The position numbers were made by a program, and so were the translations under genes. This document shows, in pieces, positions 7,748-19,373 of a DNA stretch of 64,000 nucleotides. The notes beneath the pieces are model-generated. The model did no database searches and was not told the DNA's origin. It saw only the letters and a list, made by a program, of their open reading frames with translations. How positions within the stretch are numbered: the stretch's first letter is position 1; each line of letters starts with the position of its first letter. Source of the stretch: Kofleriaceae bacterium (lineage in GTDB: Bacteria; Myxococcota_A; Polyangia; Haliangiales; Haliangiaceae); contig JAGPCY010000006.1 in NCBI GenBank assembly GCA_018057825.1, positions 186,001 through 250,000 of the forward strand, given 5' to 3'.

Positions 7748-9241
7748 ATGCTTCACCTCGCCTCGCCTCGCCGAAGCGCGCCGCTGGCCGCCGTCGGGTT
7801 GATCGCCACCCTCGCCAGCTTCGCCTGCGGTGGCGGCGACGCCCCGGCCGTCGACGCCGGCGGTGACGCGGACGCCGGGCTGTGCGCCGGTCGGCCGTGC
7901 CGCACGCTCATCGCCGACGCCGCCGACTGGGCCGCGGTGTCGGCGCCCCACACCCGCGACGGGCGCTGCGACTTCCTCGAGGACGGCAAGTTCATCGCCC
8001 CGGCCACCGCCGGCGCGGCGCTGCAAGAGGTGGTGTTCCAGGACGTCAAGGTCCACCGCCTGCACCTCGGCTTCATGACCCAGGCCTTGCCCGAGTTCTT
8101 CGGTGGCCTGACGCCGCAGCAGTACCAGCAGGTCGTGCTGCGCCGCGCCGATCGCCAGTACTGGGCCGGGGCGCTGTTCCGCCTGGTCGACGACGGCGGC
8201 GAGACGATCGGCTACGGCTTCGACGTCGCGGTCGATCCGGCGTGGGACGAGCAGCTCACCGAGGCCGAGGTCGCCGCGGTCGCCGCGCTCCTGGCGCCGC
8301 GGTTCCGCCTGCCGCTGGTCTACGCGCCGGTCAGCGACACCGCGATCTACTTCGCGCAGCAGTTCACGTCGATCGAGCCGCACCTGCCGCGGCAGTGTCA
8401 GTTCGTGCGCTGTCCGACGGCCGGCACCGACTGCGTGGTGGTGCCGAGCGCGACCACGGTGTGTGGCCACTTCTGGGAGGGCCGCACGATCGAGGTCGAG
8501 CACGCGCGCAAGGCGCGGGTCGCGGTCGCGGCCGGCACCGTCGCGCTGCCGCGCGAGCTGGGCGAGCACACCGTGCCGGCGATCTTCGGCGCCGGCGAGC
8601 TAGGCCCGAGCCGGGTGCCGATCGCGCCCGCCAGCGCGACCGCGACGTATCAGGTGTCGCGACCGGCGCCGTCGGTGGTGTCGCGCAGCTACCGCCAGCG
8701 CTACACCACGCCGACCGGACCGATCGACCTGACCTGGGAGCTGTGGTTGCCCGAGACCGGCGGCGGCTTCCTGTTCGAGGAGCCGCACCTCGGCAACTTC
8801 GTCAACGTGCTGCTCGGCAGCGGCAGCTTCGAGGAGATGTCGACGCTCAGCACCTGCACGGGTGAGGCGTACGAGCGGTGGCGGGCCCGCGCCACCTTGG
8901 CCGACGGTGGCTCGATCGCGATCGAGTACCAGTACCAGCCGCCGTTCGCCGGCTCGGGGCCGCTGTTTCCGGTCCGCGCCGAGGTCACCTTGGGCGGGCA
9001 GACCGCGATCGTCGACGACTACTTCCGGCTGGTCTACGCCGGCGAGCACCACAACTGGAACAACCAGTTCTGGGTGCTGTTCGACGCGCCGCTGACCTAT
9101 CAGGGCCACGCGGTCCACGGCGTGTGGCTCGACGAGGCCGCCTTCACCAGCGAGCTCGACGGCGTGTATACGCTCGACGCCGCCCGCCGCCGCCTCGACA
9201 CCCTGACCGCGACCAGCTACGTGGTCGAGCGCGCGCCGTAG
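7748..9241 (+). CDS. Lipoprotein, unknown function
   Basis: 497 residues from the ATG at 7748 (MLHLASPRRSAPLAAVG); the in-frame extension back to 7568 lacks a signal-like N-terminus and overlaps the divergent gene. A hydrophobic core runs into the lipobox SFACGGG, followed by Asp/Ala/Gly linker residues. The first half contains PEFFGGLTPQQYQQVVLRR; paired Cys are scattered through residues 210-250 (CQFVRCPTAGTDC); the end has HHNWNNQFWVLFDAPL. I do not recognise a domain. The protein is probably anchored to the outer membrane and faces the periplasm or surface. The gene ends 7 bases from the convergent hrpA stop. Confidence 0.7.
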   Translation: MLHLASPRRSAPLAAVGLIATLASFACGGGDAPAVDAGGDADAGLCAGRPCRTLIADAADWAAVSAPHTRDGRCDFLEDGKFIAPATAGAALQEVVFQDVKVHRLHLGFMTQALPEFFGGLTPQQYQQVVLRRADRQYWAGALFRLVDDGGETIGYGFDVAVDPAWDEQLTEAEVAAVAALLAPRFRLPLVYAPVSDTAIYFAQQFTSIEPHLPRQCQFVRCPTAGTDCVVVPSATTVCGHFWEGRTIEVEHARKARVAVAAGTVALPRELGEHTVPAIFGAGELGPSRVPIAPASATATYQVSRPAPSVVSRSYRQRYTTPTGPIDLTWELWLPETGGGFLFEEPHLGNFVNVLLGSGSFEEMSTLSTCTGEAYERWRARATLADGGSIAIEYQYQPPFAGSGPLFPVRAEVTLGGQTAIVDDYFRLVYAGEHHNWNNQFWVLFDAPLTYQGHAVHGVWLDEAAFTSELDGVYTLDAARRRLDTLTATSYVVERAP

Positions 9242-9248
9242 CCCGGCC

Positions 9249-12200
9249 TCACCCAGCGAGCGTCGCCCACAGCTCGGTCAGGCGCTGCGTCGACACCGGC
9301 ACCGCGGCGCGCAGCTCGGGCGCGAACACCGCGACCCGCAGCTCCTCGACCAGCCAGCCGAACTCGTCGAGCTCGTCGTGGGCGCGGCCGCGGGCCCGCC
9401 GCGCCACCAGCTCGGCGTGGAAGCGCTGCCAAAGCGGCACCACCTGGGCCGCCTTGTTCTGATCCTTGATCGGGTCGAGGGCCAGGCGCTCGAGGCGGAT
9501 CTGGATCGCCCGCAGGTAGCGGACCAGGTGCTCGACCCGCGCCAGCGCCACGGTCCGCACCAGCTCGGGCGGGATCAGGTGGGCGAGCTGGCCGTCGATG
9601 TCGTCGAGCGCGGCCCGCCAGTGCCCGGGCTTGCCGTGGAGCGGCCGCTGCAGGCGCCGGATCTTCTCGACCTCGGCGTGGAGCGCCAGGGCCCGCTCGC
9701 CCAGCGCCCGCAGCGTGGGATCGAGGCGCGCCCGCCCCGCGGTCAGTCGCGCCGCGAACTCGGCGCGGGTCCGCGGCAGGGGATCGTCGTCGGTCAGCGC
9801 GAAGGCCTCGTCGAGGGCGCGCAGCACGACCTGGCGGCGCGGCGTGTGGGCGGCGCCGGCCACCACCAGCGGTCCCGCGGCCAGCGCGCCCGGCACCTGG
9901 GCCTCGAGCTTGGTCGGGGTGGTGCGCAGGTCGAGGAGGACCAGGCGGCGCAGGCCGGCCCGGGTCGCGGTCGCCGCCGCCGTCGGCGACTCGAGGAGGC
10001 ACAGGTCGACCGCGGTCTCGCGGTCGAGGAGGGCCGGGTACGCGGTGAGGCGATGGCCCCCGACGGTGAGGGTGACCTGGGCCGGCAGCTCGTCGAAGTC
10101 CCACCGGGTCAGGCCGGTGCGCTCGTGGCTGGCGCGCGGCGCCCGCGCCCACAGCTCGGCGGCCTTGGGCGCCAGCGTCCGCTGCAGCTCGGCCAGGTCG
10201 CGGCCGAAGGCCAGCGCCCGGCCGGCCTCGTCGACGATCCGGAAGCCCAGGGTCAGGTACGGCGGCAGGGCCCGACGGTCCCAGGCGTCCCGATGGACCT
10301 TGACGCCGGTGCGCTCGCGGAGCGCGCGCTCGAGGAGCGGGCGCTGCGGTCCCGAGAACGGGGTCAGCTCGGCGGCGAGCTGGGCGGCCAGCGGCGCCAG
10401 CGGCACCAGCTCGCGGCGGATCGCCTTGGGCAGGCTCTCGAGCAGGGCCTCGAGCTGCTCGGCGTGCCAGCCGGGGATGCTCCAGGCCAGGCGCTCGGGG
10501 TCGAGCTGCGGCAGGACCGCCAGCGGGATCAGCACGGTCGCGCCGTCGTCGTCCTCGGATGGCTCGAACCGGTAGGCCACCGGCAGGGTCACGCCGTCGA
10601 CGGTCAGCGCGTCGGGGTAGCGGTCGGGGGCCAGGGCCGCGGCGTCGTCGAGGAGCACGTCGTCGAGGTCGAGGTGGAGCACCGTCGGGTCGGCGGCCTC
10701 GGCGGTCTTGCGCCAGGCCTCGAAGGTCTTGCCGCTGTAGATCGCGGGCGGCAGCCGGCGATCGAAGAACTCGGCCAGCGCGTACTCGTCGGACAGCGCG
10801 TCGCCGCGCCGGGCCTTGGCGCGGAGCCGGGCGACCTCGTCGAGGACCGCGCGGTTGTTCGCCATGAACGCGCCCTTGGTCGCGTACTCGTGGCGGACCA
10901 GGGCGTGGAGGATGAACAGCTCGCGGGCCGCCGCCGGATCGATCGGCCCGTAGGCGACCCGGCGATCCTTGATGATCGGCAGGCCGTAGAGCGTGACGTG
11001 CTCGCGGGCCATGACCTGGCCTTGGCGCTCCTCCCAGTGCGGGTGGCCGTAGCTGCGTCGGCACAGCGGCCCGGCGGCCTGCTCGAGCCAGGTCGGATCG
11101 ATGCGCGCCACGGTGCGGGCGAAGAGCTGCGAGGTCTCGACCAGCTCGGCGGCCATGACCCACGGCGGCGGCTTCTTGGCCAGGCCCGACGACGGGTGGA
11201 TCATGAACCGGGTCTGGCGCGCGCCCAGGTACGACCGGCTCTCCTGGTGCCACATGCCGAGCTTCGACAGGAGCGCCGGGACCAGCGCGCGGTGGACCTG
11301 CTCGGCGGAGGCCGGCGGGGTGTCGAGGGGAAAGTCGAGCTCGCGCACGGTGCGGCGGAGCTGCTCGTGGAGATCGTCCCACTCGCGCATGCGCGGATAC
11401 GACAGGAACTGATCGCGGCACAGCCGGGCGAGCTGGTTGCGGCTGGTGCGCTTGCGGGCGTCCTGCCAGAAGGCCCACAGCTTCAGGTAGCTGGCGAAGT
11501 CGCTGGCCTCGTCGCGCCACTTGGCGTGGGCGGCGTCGGCGCGGTCGCGCGCCGCCATCGGGCGATCGCGGGGATCCTGCAAGCCGAGCACGGCCGCGAT
11601 CACCAGCACCTCGGGCAGCGCGCGCTGGTCGGCGCCGCCCAGGATCATCCGGCCCAGGCGGGGATCGACCGGCAGCCGGGCGAGCTGGTGCCCCAGCGCG
11701 GTCAGGTCGCCGCGCTCGTCGAGGGCGCCCAGCTCCTCGAGCACGCGGTAGCCCTCGTCGATCGCGCGCTTGCCGGGTGGATCGAGGAACGGGAAGTCCT
11801 CGATCGGGCCGAGGGCCAAGGACTTCATCCGCAGGATCACGCCGGCCAGGCCGACCCGCTTGAGCTCGGGGTCGGTGTAGGCCGGGCGCGACGCGAAGTC
11901 GGCCTCGTCGTAGAGGCGGAAGCACACGCCGTCGGCGGTGCGGCCGCACCGGCCCTTGCGCTGGTTGGCGCTGGCCTGGGAGATCGGCTCGATCTGGAGC
12001 TGGGTGACGCCGGTGCGGACCGCGTAGCGGTTGAGCCGGGCCAGGCCGGCGTCGACGACGTAGACGATGCCGGGGATCGTCAGCGAGGTCTCGGCGACGT
12101 TGGTCGCGAGGATGACGCGGCGCGGGCCGCCGGGCTGGAACACCCGGGCCTGCTCGGCCGCCGACAGCCGGGCGTAGAGCGGCAGGAGCGCGGTGTGAGG

Positions 12201-12995
12201 CAGGGCGCGCTCGGTCAGCGCGCCGATGGCCTCGCGGATCTCGCGCTCACCGGGCAGGAACACCAGCACGTCGCCGCGCGGATCGAGCTCGGTGATCTCG
12301 TTGACGGTGTTGGCCACGACCTCGATCAGGTCGGGCTCGTCGGGGCGCGGCGGCCGGTACAGCACCTCGACCGGATAGGTCCGCCCCGACACCTCGACCA
12401 CCGGCGCGTCGTCGAAGAACCGGGCGAACCGCTCGGTGGCCAGGGTCGCCGAGCTGATGATCACGCGCAGGTCGGGGCGGCGCGGCAAGATCCGCTTCAC
12501 GAAGCCCAGCAGGAAGTCGATGTTGAGGCTGCGCTCGTGGGCCTCGTCGATGATGATCGTGTCGTAGCGGCGCAGCAGCGGATCGCCGTGCAGCTCGGCC
12601 AGGAGGATGCCGTCGGTCATGAACTTGACCGCCGAGGTCGCGCGCAGCTTGTCCGAAAACCGGACCTGATAGCCGACCACGTCGCCCAGCTCGGTGTCGA
12701 GCTCGGCGGCGACCCGGGCGGCCACGCTCTGGGCGGCGATCCGCCGCGGCTGGGTGCAGCCGATGCGACCCCGGCGGCCGCGGCCCATCGCCAGGCATAG
12801 CTTGGGGAGCTGGGTGGTCTTGCCCGAGCCGGTCTCGCCGGCGACGATCACCACCGGGTGGGTGGCGATCGCGGTCGCGAGGGCGTCGAGGCTGGCGGTG
12901 ATCGGCAGCTCGGCCGGGAAGCGCACCGTCGGATCGAGGACCACCGGTCGACGCGCGCGCGGCGCGGTAGCGGGGGGATCCGGGGGCGACGACAC
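9249..12995 (-). CDS. hrpA: ATP-dependent RNA helicase HrpA (DEAH box)
   Basis: About 1248 residues from a GTG at 12995; the frame stays open for another 1 kb upstream but that part has no family features and overlaps other genes. Motif I GETGSGKTTQ (residues ~50), motif II DEAH in IIDEAHERSLN, motif III SAT in ISSATL, and motif VI QRKGRCGR are all present, followed by the helicase-associated HA2 and a long DUF3418-type C-terminal region. E. coli HrpA is ~1300 residues, so the length fits. The enzyme unwinds RNA and in E. coli rescues stalled ribosomes. It is convergent with the lipoprotein gene at 7748. The exact start is uncertain by some tens of codons. Confidence 0.93.
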   Translation of the reverse strand: MSSPPDPPATAPRARRPVVLDPTVRFPAELPITASLDALATAIATHPVVIVAGETGSGKTTQLPKLCLAMGRGRRGRIGCTQPRRIAAQSVAARVAAELDTELGDVVGYQVRFSDKLRATSAVKFMTDGILLAELHGDPLLRRYDTIIIDEAHERSLNIDFLLGFVKRILPRRPDLRVIISSATLATERFARFFDDAPVVEVSGRTYPVEVLYRPPRPDEPDLIEVVANTVNEITELDPRGDVLVFLPGEREIREAIGALTERALPHTALLPLYARLSAAEQARVFQPGGPRRVILATNVAETSLTIPGIVYVVDAGLARLNRYAVRTGVTQLQIEPISQASANQRKGRCGRTADGVCFRLYDEADFASRPAYTDPELKRVGLAGVILRMKSLALGPIEDFPFLDPPGKRAIDEGYRVLEELGALDERGDLTALGHQLARLPVDPRLGRMILGGADQRALPEVLVIAAVLGLQDPRDRPMAARDRADAAHAKWRDEASDFASYLKLWAFWQDARKRTSRNQLARLCRDQFLSYPRMREWDDLHEQLRRTVRELDFPLDTPPASAEQVHRALVPALLSKLGMWHQESRSYLGARQTRFMIHPSSGLAKKPPPWVMAAELVETSQLFARTVARIDPTWLEQAAGPLCRRSYGHPHWEERQGQVMAREHVTLYGLPIIKDRRVAYGPIDPAAARELFILHALVRHEYATKGAFMANNRAVLDEVARLRAKARRGDALSDEYALAEFFDRRLPPAIYSGKTFEAWRKTAEAADPTVLHLDLDDVLLDDAAALAPDRYPDALTVDGVTLPVAYRFEPSEDDDGATVLIPLAVLPQLDPERLAWSIPGWHAEQLEALLESLPKAIRRELVPLAPLAAQLAAELTPFSGPQRPLLERALRERTGVKVHRDAWDRRALPPYLTLGFRIVDEAGRALAFGRDLAELQRTLAPKAAELWARAPRASHERTGLTRWDFDELPAQVTLTVGGHRLTAYPALLDRETAVDLCLLESPTAAATATRAGLRRLVLLDLRTTPTKLEAQVPGALAAGPLVVAGAAHTPRRQVVLRALDEAFALTDDDPLPRTRAEFAARLTAGRARLDPTLRALGERALALHAEVEKIRRLQRPLHGKPGHWRAALDDIDGQLAHLIPPELVRTVALARVEHLVRYLRAIQIRLERLALDPIKDQNKAAQVVPLWQRFHAELVARRARGRAHDELDEFGWLVEELRVAVFAPELRAAVPVSTQRLTELWATLAG

Positions 12996-13075
12996 GGCGG
13001 CCCGGGGAGTACCACCTCGGCGGTCGGCCGGTGAAGGGCCTCGGGGGCGCGGCGCGCCGATCGGTCGGCCCGGGC

Positions 13076-13693
13076 TCAGTACACGAGGCCCATGCCGAGG
13101 CCGGCGCTGGGCTCGAGGTGGGGCGGCAGGCTGAAGCCGGCGTCGCGCACGACCAGGTCCTCGCCGAACGGCACCCCCGTCACCCCGGCGGCCGCCATCA
13201 CCACCAGTGGCCCCGAGTGCCACACCAGGGCGCCGATCAGATCGATCCCGAGGTTCAGGCGGGTGGCCTCGATCGGCGGCAGCGCATCGTCGAGGGGGCC
13301 GGTCGCGGTGTAGTGCAAGATCGCCGGGCCGATCGAGGTCACGACCCGCAGGCCCTTGGCCAGGACCACCGGCCGCGCCACCCGGATCGACGCCACCCAC
13401 TCGCTCCACCGCGCTTGATCGCCGTCGTCGTCGGTGATCCGGCTGTCGGGGCCGAGCTGACGATCGAGCTCGACGTTGAGCTCGAGGCCGCGCAGGCTGA
13501 AGCCGATGTTGAGGGCCAGGCGGAACCCGCCGCGCATGACCCCGCCCTGATCGCCGCGCATGCCGAAGCGAAACGCGGCGCGACCGCGGCGGCGTGGATC
13601 GGCGGGCTGGGCGCTGGCGTCGGCGACCACCGCGATCGGCGCCGCCGACGCGACCAGCGCAGCGACCAGGGGACCGAGGCGCGACCGAACCAC
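13076..13693 (-). CDS. Exported protein with signal peptide, unknown function
   Basis: 205 residues from a GTG at 13693 (VVRSRLGPLVAALVASAAPI). A typical Sec signal ends near ADASAQPADP. The mature protein is rich in alternating hydrophobic segments (GFRLALNIGFSLRGLELNVELD, RPVVLAKGLRVVTSIGPAIL, LIGALVWHSGPLVVMAAAGV) that look like amphipathic beta strands, so a small outer-membrane or periplasmic beta protein is likely. Upstream in-frame codons to 13861 were rejected because they overlap the divergent gene. Its start codon is only 41 bases from the divergent start at 13735, so the two genes must share a compact promoter region. Confidence 0.65.
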   Translation of the reverse strand: MVRSRLGPLVAALVASAAPIAVVADASAQPADPRRRGRAAFRFGMRGDQGGVMRGGFRLALNIGFSLRGLELNVELDRQLGPDSRITDDDGDQARWSEWVASIRVARPVVLAKGLRVVTSIGPAILHYTATGPLDDALPPIEATRLNLGIDLIGALVWHSGPLVVMAAAGVTGVPFGEDLVVRDAGFSLPPHLEPSAGLGMGLVY

Positions 13694-13734
13694 CCCCGCA
13701 CGGTAGCGCGCCAGGTGTGTATGCTCCAGCGGGC

Positions 13735-15357
13735 GTGCGCGGCAACGCCCTGACCTCGATCGCGTTGGCGACGGCGCTGACCGTCGGTGCCAGCCGTGCG
13801 CGCGCGCAGTCGGCGGCGCCGCCAGCCCCGGAGGCGACGCCGGCCCCGGCCGCGCCGCCACCCCCGGCCACGACGCCCGCGACGCCCGCCGACGAGCCCG
13901 TCGAGGCGGCCGCGGCGGCGCCGATGCTCGACTGGCTGTCCGACGGTCCGCGCGATCGCCACTGGGGCCGCATGCTGGCCGAGGTCGGCCTGTTCTTCGC
14001 CACCATGGAGGCCTTCTACTGGGCCGACCTCGAGCTCAACCGCATCGACTTCGAGTACGAGGCCGACTGGCGGAACGTGAAGGCGCGCTTCATCACCCTC
14101 GACGCCTGGCGCCTCGACGACAACGCCTTCGCCACCAACGGCTGGCGCCACCCGGCGCAGGGCGCGCTCAACTACCTGTTCGCGCGCAGCAACGGGTTCA
14201 CCGCCCTCGAGTCCTACGCGGTCGCGCTGGCGCAGTCCGAGGTGTGGGAGCTGCTCGGCGAGTACCGCGAGTCGGTCAGCGTCAACGACATCATCGTCAC
14301 GCCGCGGGCCGGCTCGGTGGCCGGCGAGGTGCTGTGGCAGCTCGGCTCGTTCTTCCTGCGCGGCGAGCGCCACTTCGGCTACCAGCTCGCCGGCAACCTC
14401 GGCACCGCCGGCAAGGGCCTGCTCGATCAGCTCGACGGCAAGCCGGCGCCGCGCCGCCCCGAGCTCGGCCCCCTTGGGCTGCCGGCCGACGTACCGCACC
14501 GCTTCACCACCACCGCGTCGGTCGGACGCCAGGTGATCGGCGACACCGCCCGCGGCGCGCTGCGGGTTGGGCTGACCACCGAGCTGGTGCTGATCCCGAA
14601 CTTCGCGCGACCGGGGCGGGCCCGCCGGCTGTACGCCGCCCCGGCCTACGGCGGCCTGACCGTCGAGGCCACCCGCGCCGGCGACGCCCTCGCCGACCTG
14701 ACGGTGTTCGCCCGCACCGGCATCACCTCGTGGCACCGCAAGCGCCTGACCCGCGACCGCGGCTACAACCTGCTCTACAGCCTGGGCAGCGCCTACGGCT
14801 ACGCGATCCACGCCACCCCGGGGCGCGACACCGCGTCGACCCGCGATCAGCTCGCGATCGGCCACATCGGCGGCGGCACCGTCGCGCTCACCGTGCGCCG
14901 CGGCCGCCTCGATCTCGAGGTCGAGGCCGAGGCCTACGGCGACTTCGCCCTGGTCCGCAGCTACGCGATCGACGCCCACCGCGCGCTCTACCCGGACGAG
15001 CCGGTCCGCTCGACGATCCTGCGCGACAACTACCACCACGCGCTGGGCGCGACCGGTCGCCTCGCGGTGCGCGCCCACTACCGCCGGCTGTATCTCGGCG
15101 CCACCTACCATCACGACTTCCTGCGCTCGATCCAGGGCCTCGATCGCCTGCAGGAAGACCTGACCGTCGATCCGTCGCTGCGCGATCACCGCGGCGAGGG
15201 CCGGGCCTGGCTCACCTACGAGCACCCGCTGCGCCCGGGCCTGGCCCTGGCCGGCGAGGTCAGCCTCGAGGTGCGCTACCGCAGCGGCACGATCCGCACC
15301 ACCACCCGCTCGGACACCGAGACCCGCCAGTTCGCGACGCTGGGCCTGGTGTTCTGA
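13735..15357 (+). CDS. DUF3943 domain outer-envelope protein
   Basis: 540 residues from a GTG at 13735 (VRGNALTSIALATALTVG), giving a signal peptide that ends around ASRARAQSA. A Pro/Ala-rich linker follows. Residues ~100-215 match the DUF3943 pattern: FATNGWRHPAQGALNYLFARSNG, then SYAVALAQSEVWELLGEYRE, then SVNDIIVTPRAGSVAGEVLWQ. The C-terminal ~300 residues show repeated short amphipathic strands (LDLEVEAEAYGDFALV, RLYLGATYHHDF) ending in LGLVF, a terminal aromatic typical of outer-membrane barrels. The function of DUF3943 is not established. The gene is divergent from 13076-13693. Confidence 0.8.
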   Translation: MRGNALTSIALATALTVGASRARAQSAAPPAPEATPAPAAPPPPATTPATPADEPVEAAAAAPMLDWLSDGPRDRHWGRMLAEVGLFFATMEAFYWADLELNRIDFEYEADWRNVKARFITLDAWRLDDNAFATNGWRHPAQGALNYLFARSNGFTALESYAVALAQSEVWELLGEYRESVSVNDIIVTPRAGSVAGEVLWQLGSFFLRGERHFGYQLAGNLGTAGKGLLDQLDGKPAPRRPELGPLGLPADVPHRFTTTASVGRQVIGDTARGALRVGLTTELVLIPNFARPGRARRLYAAPAYGGLTVEATRAGDALADLTVFARTGITSWHRKRLTRDRGYNLLYSLGSAYGYAIHATPGRDTASTRDQLAIGHIGGGTVALTVRRGRLDLEVEAEAYGDFALVRSYAIDAHRALYPDEPVRSTILRDNYHHALGATGRLAVRAHYRRLYLGATYHHDFLRSIQGLDRLQEDLTVDPSLRDHRGEGRAWLTYEHPLRPGLALAGEVSLEVRYRSGTIRTTTRSDTETRQFATLGLVF

Positions 15358-15409
15358 CGCGCCCGGCGCCGGCCCCACGGCGTGCTTGAAGATCGAGTAC
15401 CGTCGAGCG

Positions 15410-16273
15410 ATGCGGCACGTCAGCGCGGCGCTCGTGATCCTGGTCATGGGTGGATGCAGCCAGGGCTCGGAGCGGGCACAGCCGGCGCCGCCCGCGGGCG
15501 CCACCGCCGCGGGCCCGGCCGACCCCGCCGCGCCGCCGCGCCGACCCGACGTGCCGGCGGCGGTGCCCAGCGACGCCGCCGGTCAGCCGCAGATCCCCGA
15601 CGCCCCCCCGGCGCCCGGCGCCAATCCCGACGCCGCGGCCGCGCGCACCGATCGGTCCGCGGCGCTCGACGAGCCCGAGCTGGCGCGGCTCTCCGCCGCG
15701 CTGATCGCGCTGGAGGACGGGGACCGCGCCCCGGCGACCCGCCGCCCCGGGAGCGATCTCGCGACCCAGCTCGATGCGGTCCGCGAGGGCGGGCCGCTGG
15801 TCGCCCTCGGTGGTGGCACCCGTCAAGGCACCGCCGGCCGTGGCGACGGCGATCCGCGGGTCGGGGCCGGTCCCCTCGGGGCGGGCAGCGGCGACGGCGC
15901 GACGACGGCGGTCGTCGGTCCGGTGCCGACCATCGCGATCACCCGCAAGGCCCAGGTCAGCGACACCTCGCTCGGCGTCGACGAGGTGGCGCGCAAGCTG
16001 ACGGTGGCGTACCTGGGCGGGCTCAAGCGCTGCTATGGCGAGGCGCTGCGGCTCGACCCGGCGCTGCGCGGCGAGGTCACGCTCGGCCTCACGGTCGGCG
16101 AGACCGGGCGCGTCAGCGACGCCGAGGTCGGCGCGATGACGCCCGCGCTCGTCGCCTGCATCGACCAGGTGGCCGCGACCTGGCGCTTCCCGGTGCCGAC
16201 GGACGGGGACGGCGAGCCGACCCGGGCCCGGTTCACGCTGGGGCTCGAGCTGGCGCCGCGCGGAGCGCGCTGA
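15410..16273 (+). CDS. Lipoprotein with AgmX/PglI C-terminal domain
   Basis: 287 residues from the ATG at 15410 (MRHVSAALVILVMGGCS); an upstream TTG in frame at 15386 is less likely. The lipobox VMGGC is followed by a ~90-residue Pro/Ala/Asp linker. The last ~95 residues (AYLGGLKRCYGEALRLDP, GEVTLGLTVGETGRVSDAEV, VACIDQVAATWRFPVP) match the AgmX/PglI C-terminal domain of myxobacteria, which has a conserved Cys pair. AgmX and PglI are linked to gliding motility in Myxococcus xanthus; many paralogues carry only this tail and have no known role. The protein probably sits in the outer membrane. It follows the DUF3943 gene by 52 bases and may share its transcript. Confidence 0.8.
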   Translation: MRHVSAALVILVMGGCSQGSERAQPAPPAGATAAGPADPAAPPRRPDVPAAVPSDAAGQPQIPDAPPAPGANPDAAAARTDRSAALDEPELARLSAALIALEDGDRAPATRRPGSDLATQLDAVREGGPLVALGGGTRQGTAGRGDGDPRVGAGPLGAGSGDGATTAVVGPVPTIAITRKAQVSDTSLGVDEVARKLTVAYLGGLKRCYGEALRLDPALRGEVTLGLTVGETGRVSDAEVGAMTPALVACIDQVAATWRFPVPTDGDGEPTRARFTLGLELAPRGAR

Positions 16274-16317
16274 CCGCCGCGCTGGCGTCCGCGCCGGGTC
16301 GGCGTCACGCTGCGGTG

Positions 16318-16692
16318 ATGGGCTCCAACCACGACGGCGCGGTCGCGCTGGCCGACAAGTTCGCCACCTTCGACGCCGCGTTCGCGCCGCGGCGGGTGGC
16401 CCACGTCAACGACTTCGTCGTGAAGATCATCAAGGTGCGCGGCGCGTTCGTGTGGCACCGCCACGCCGACACCGACGAGCTGTTCCTGGTGCACCGCGGC
16501 GAGATGATCGTGCGCTACCGCGAGCGCGACGTCGTCCTGACCGCCGGCCAGCTCCACGTCGTGCCGCGCGGGGTCGAGCACATGACGCTGGCGAACGACA
16601 CCTGCGAGGTGCTGGTGTTCGAGCCCGATGACACCGTCAACACCGGCGACGCGGGCGGCGCCCTCACCGCCGACGCCGAGCCGTTCGTGTGA
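16318..16692 (+). CDS. Small cupin-fold protein
   Basis: 124 residues, a single-domain cupin. Motif 1 appears as WHRHADTDELFLVHRGEMIVRY (two His and a Glu that would bind a metal) and motif 2 as QLHVVPRGVEHMTLANDTCEVLVFEP with the second-motif His. Proteins of this size bind a divalent metal and serve as isomerases, dioxygenases or ligand sensors; nothing here decides which. The ATG at 16318 is preceded three bases upstream by a GTG in the same frame. It is convergent with leuS, 30 bases away. Confidence 0.85.
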   Translation: MGSNHDGAVALADKFATFDAAFAPRRVAHVNDFVVKIIKVRGAFVWHRHADTDELFLVHRGEMIVRYRERDVVLTAGQLHVVPRGVEHMTLANDTCEVLVFEPDDTVNTGDAGGALTADAEPFV

Positions 16693-16722
16693 TCGATCAG
16701 CCGCAGCGCCCCGCGCGCCGCC

Positions 16723-19257
<2,535 letters not shown>

Positions 19258-19333
19258 GGCGGATCCAGGCGCCGGCGGCGGCGCGGTCGAAGACGCGGGG
19301 GCGTCGAGGGGCGGCGGGAGCCGCGGAGGGGGC

Positions 19334-19373
19334 GATCAGGCCAGGTAGATCAGGCCAGGTGGATCAGGCCAGC
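19334..19373. repeat. 14-bp tandem repeat at the 3' end of adk
   Basis: Three copies of GATCAGGCCAGGTR follow one another at 19334, 19348 and 19362; the last is shortened and contains the adk stop. Each copy places a TGA on the minus strand. It looks like a local slippage duplication of the gene's end. Confidence 0.8.

Noticed and set aside
9378-12800. 1140-residue plus-strand frame opposite hrpA
   Set aside because: Antisense shadow of the helicase with biased composition and no motif.
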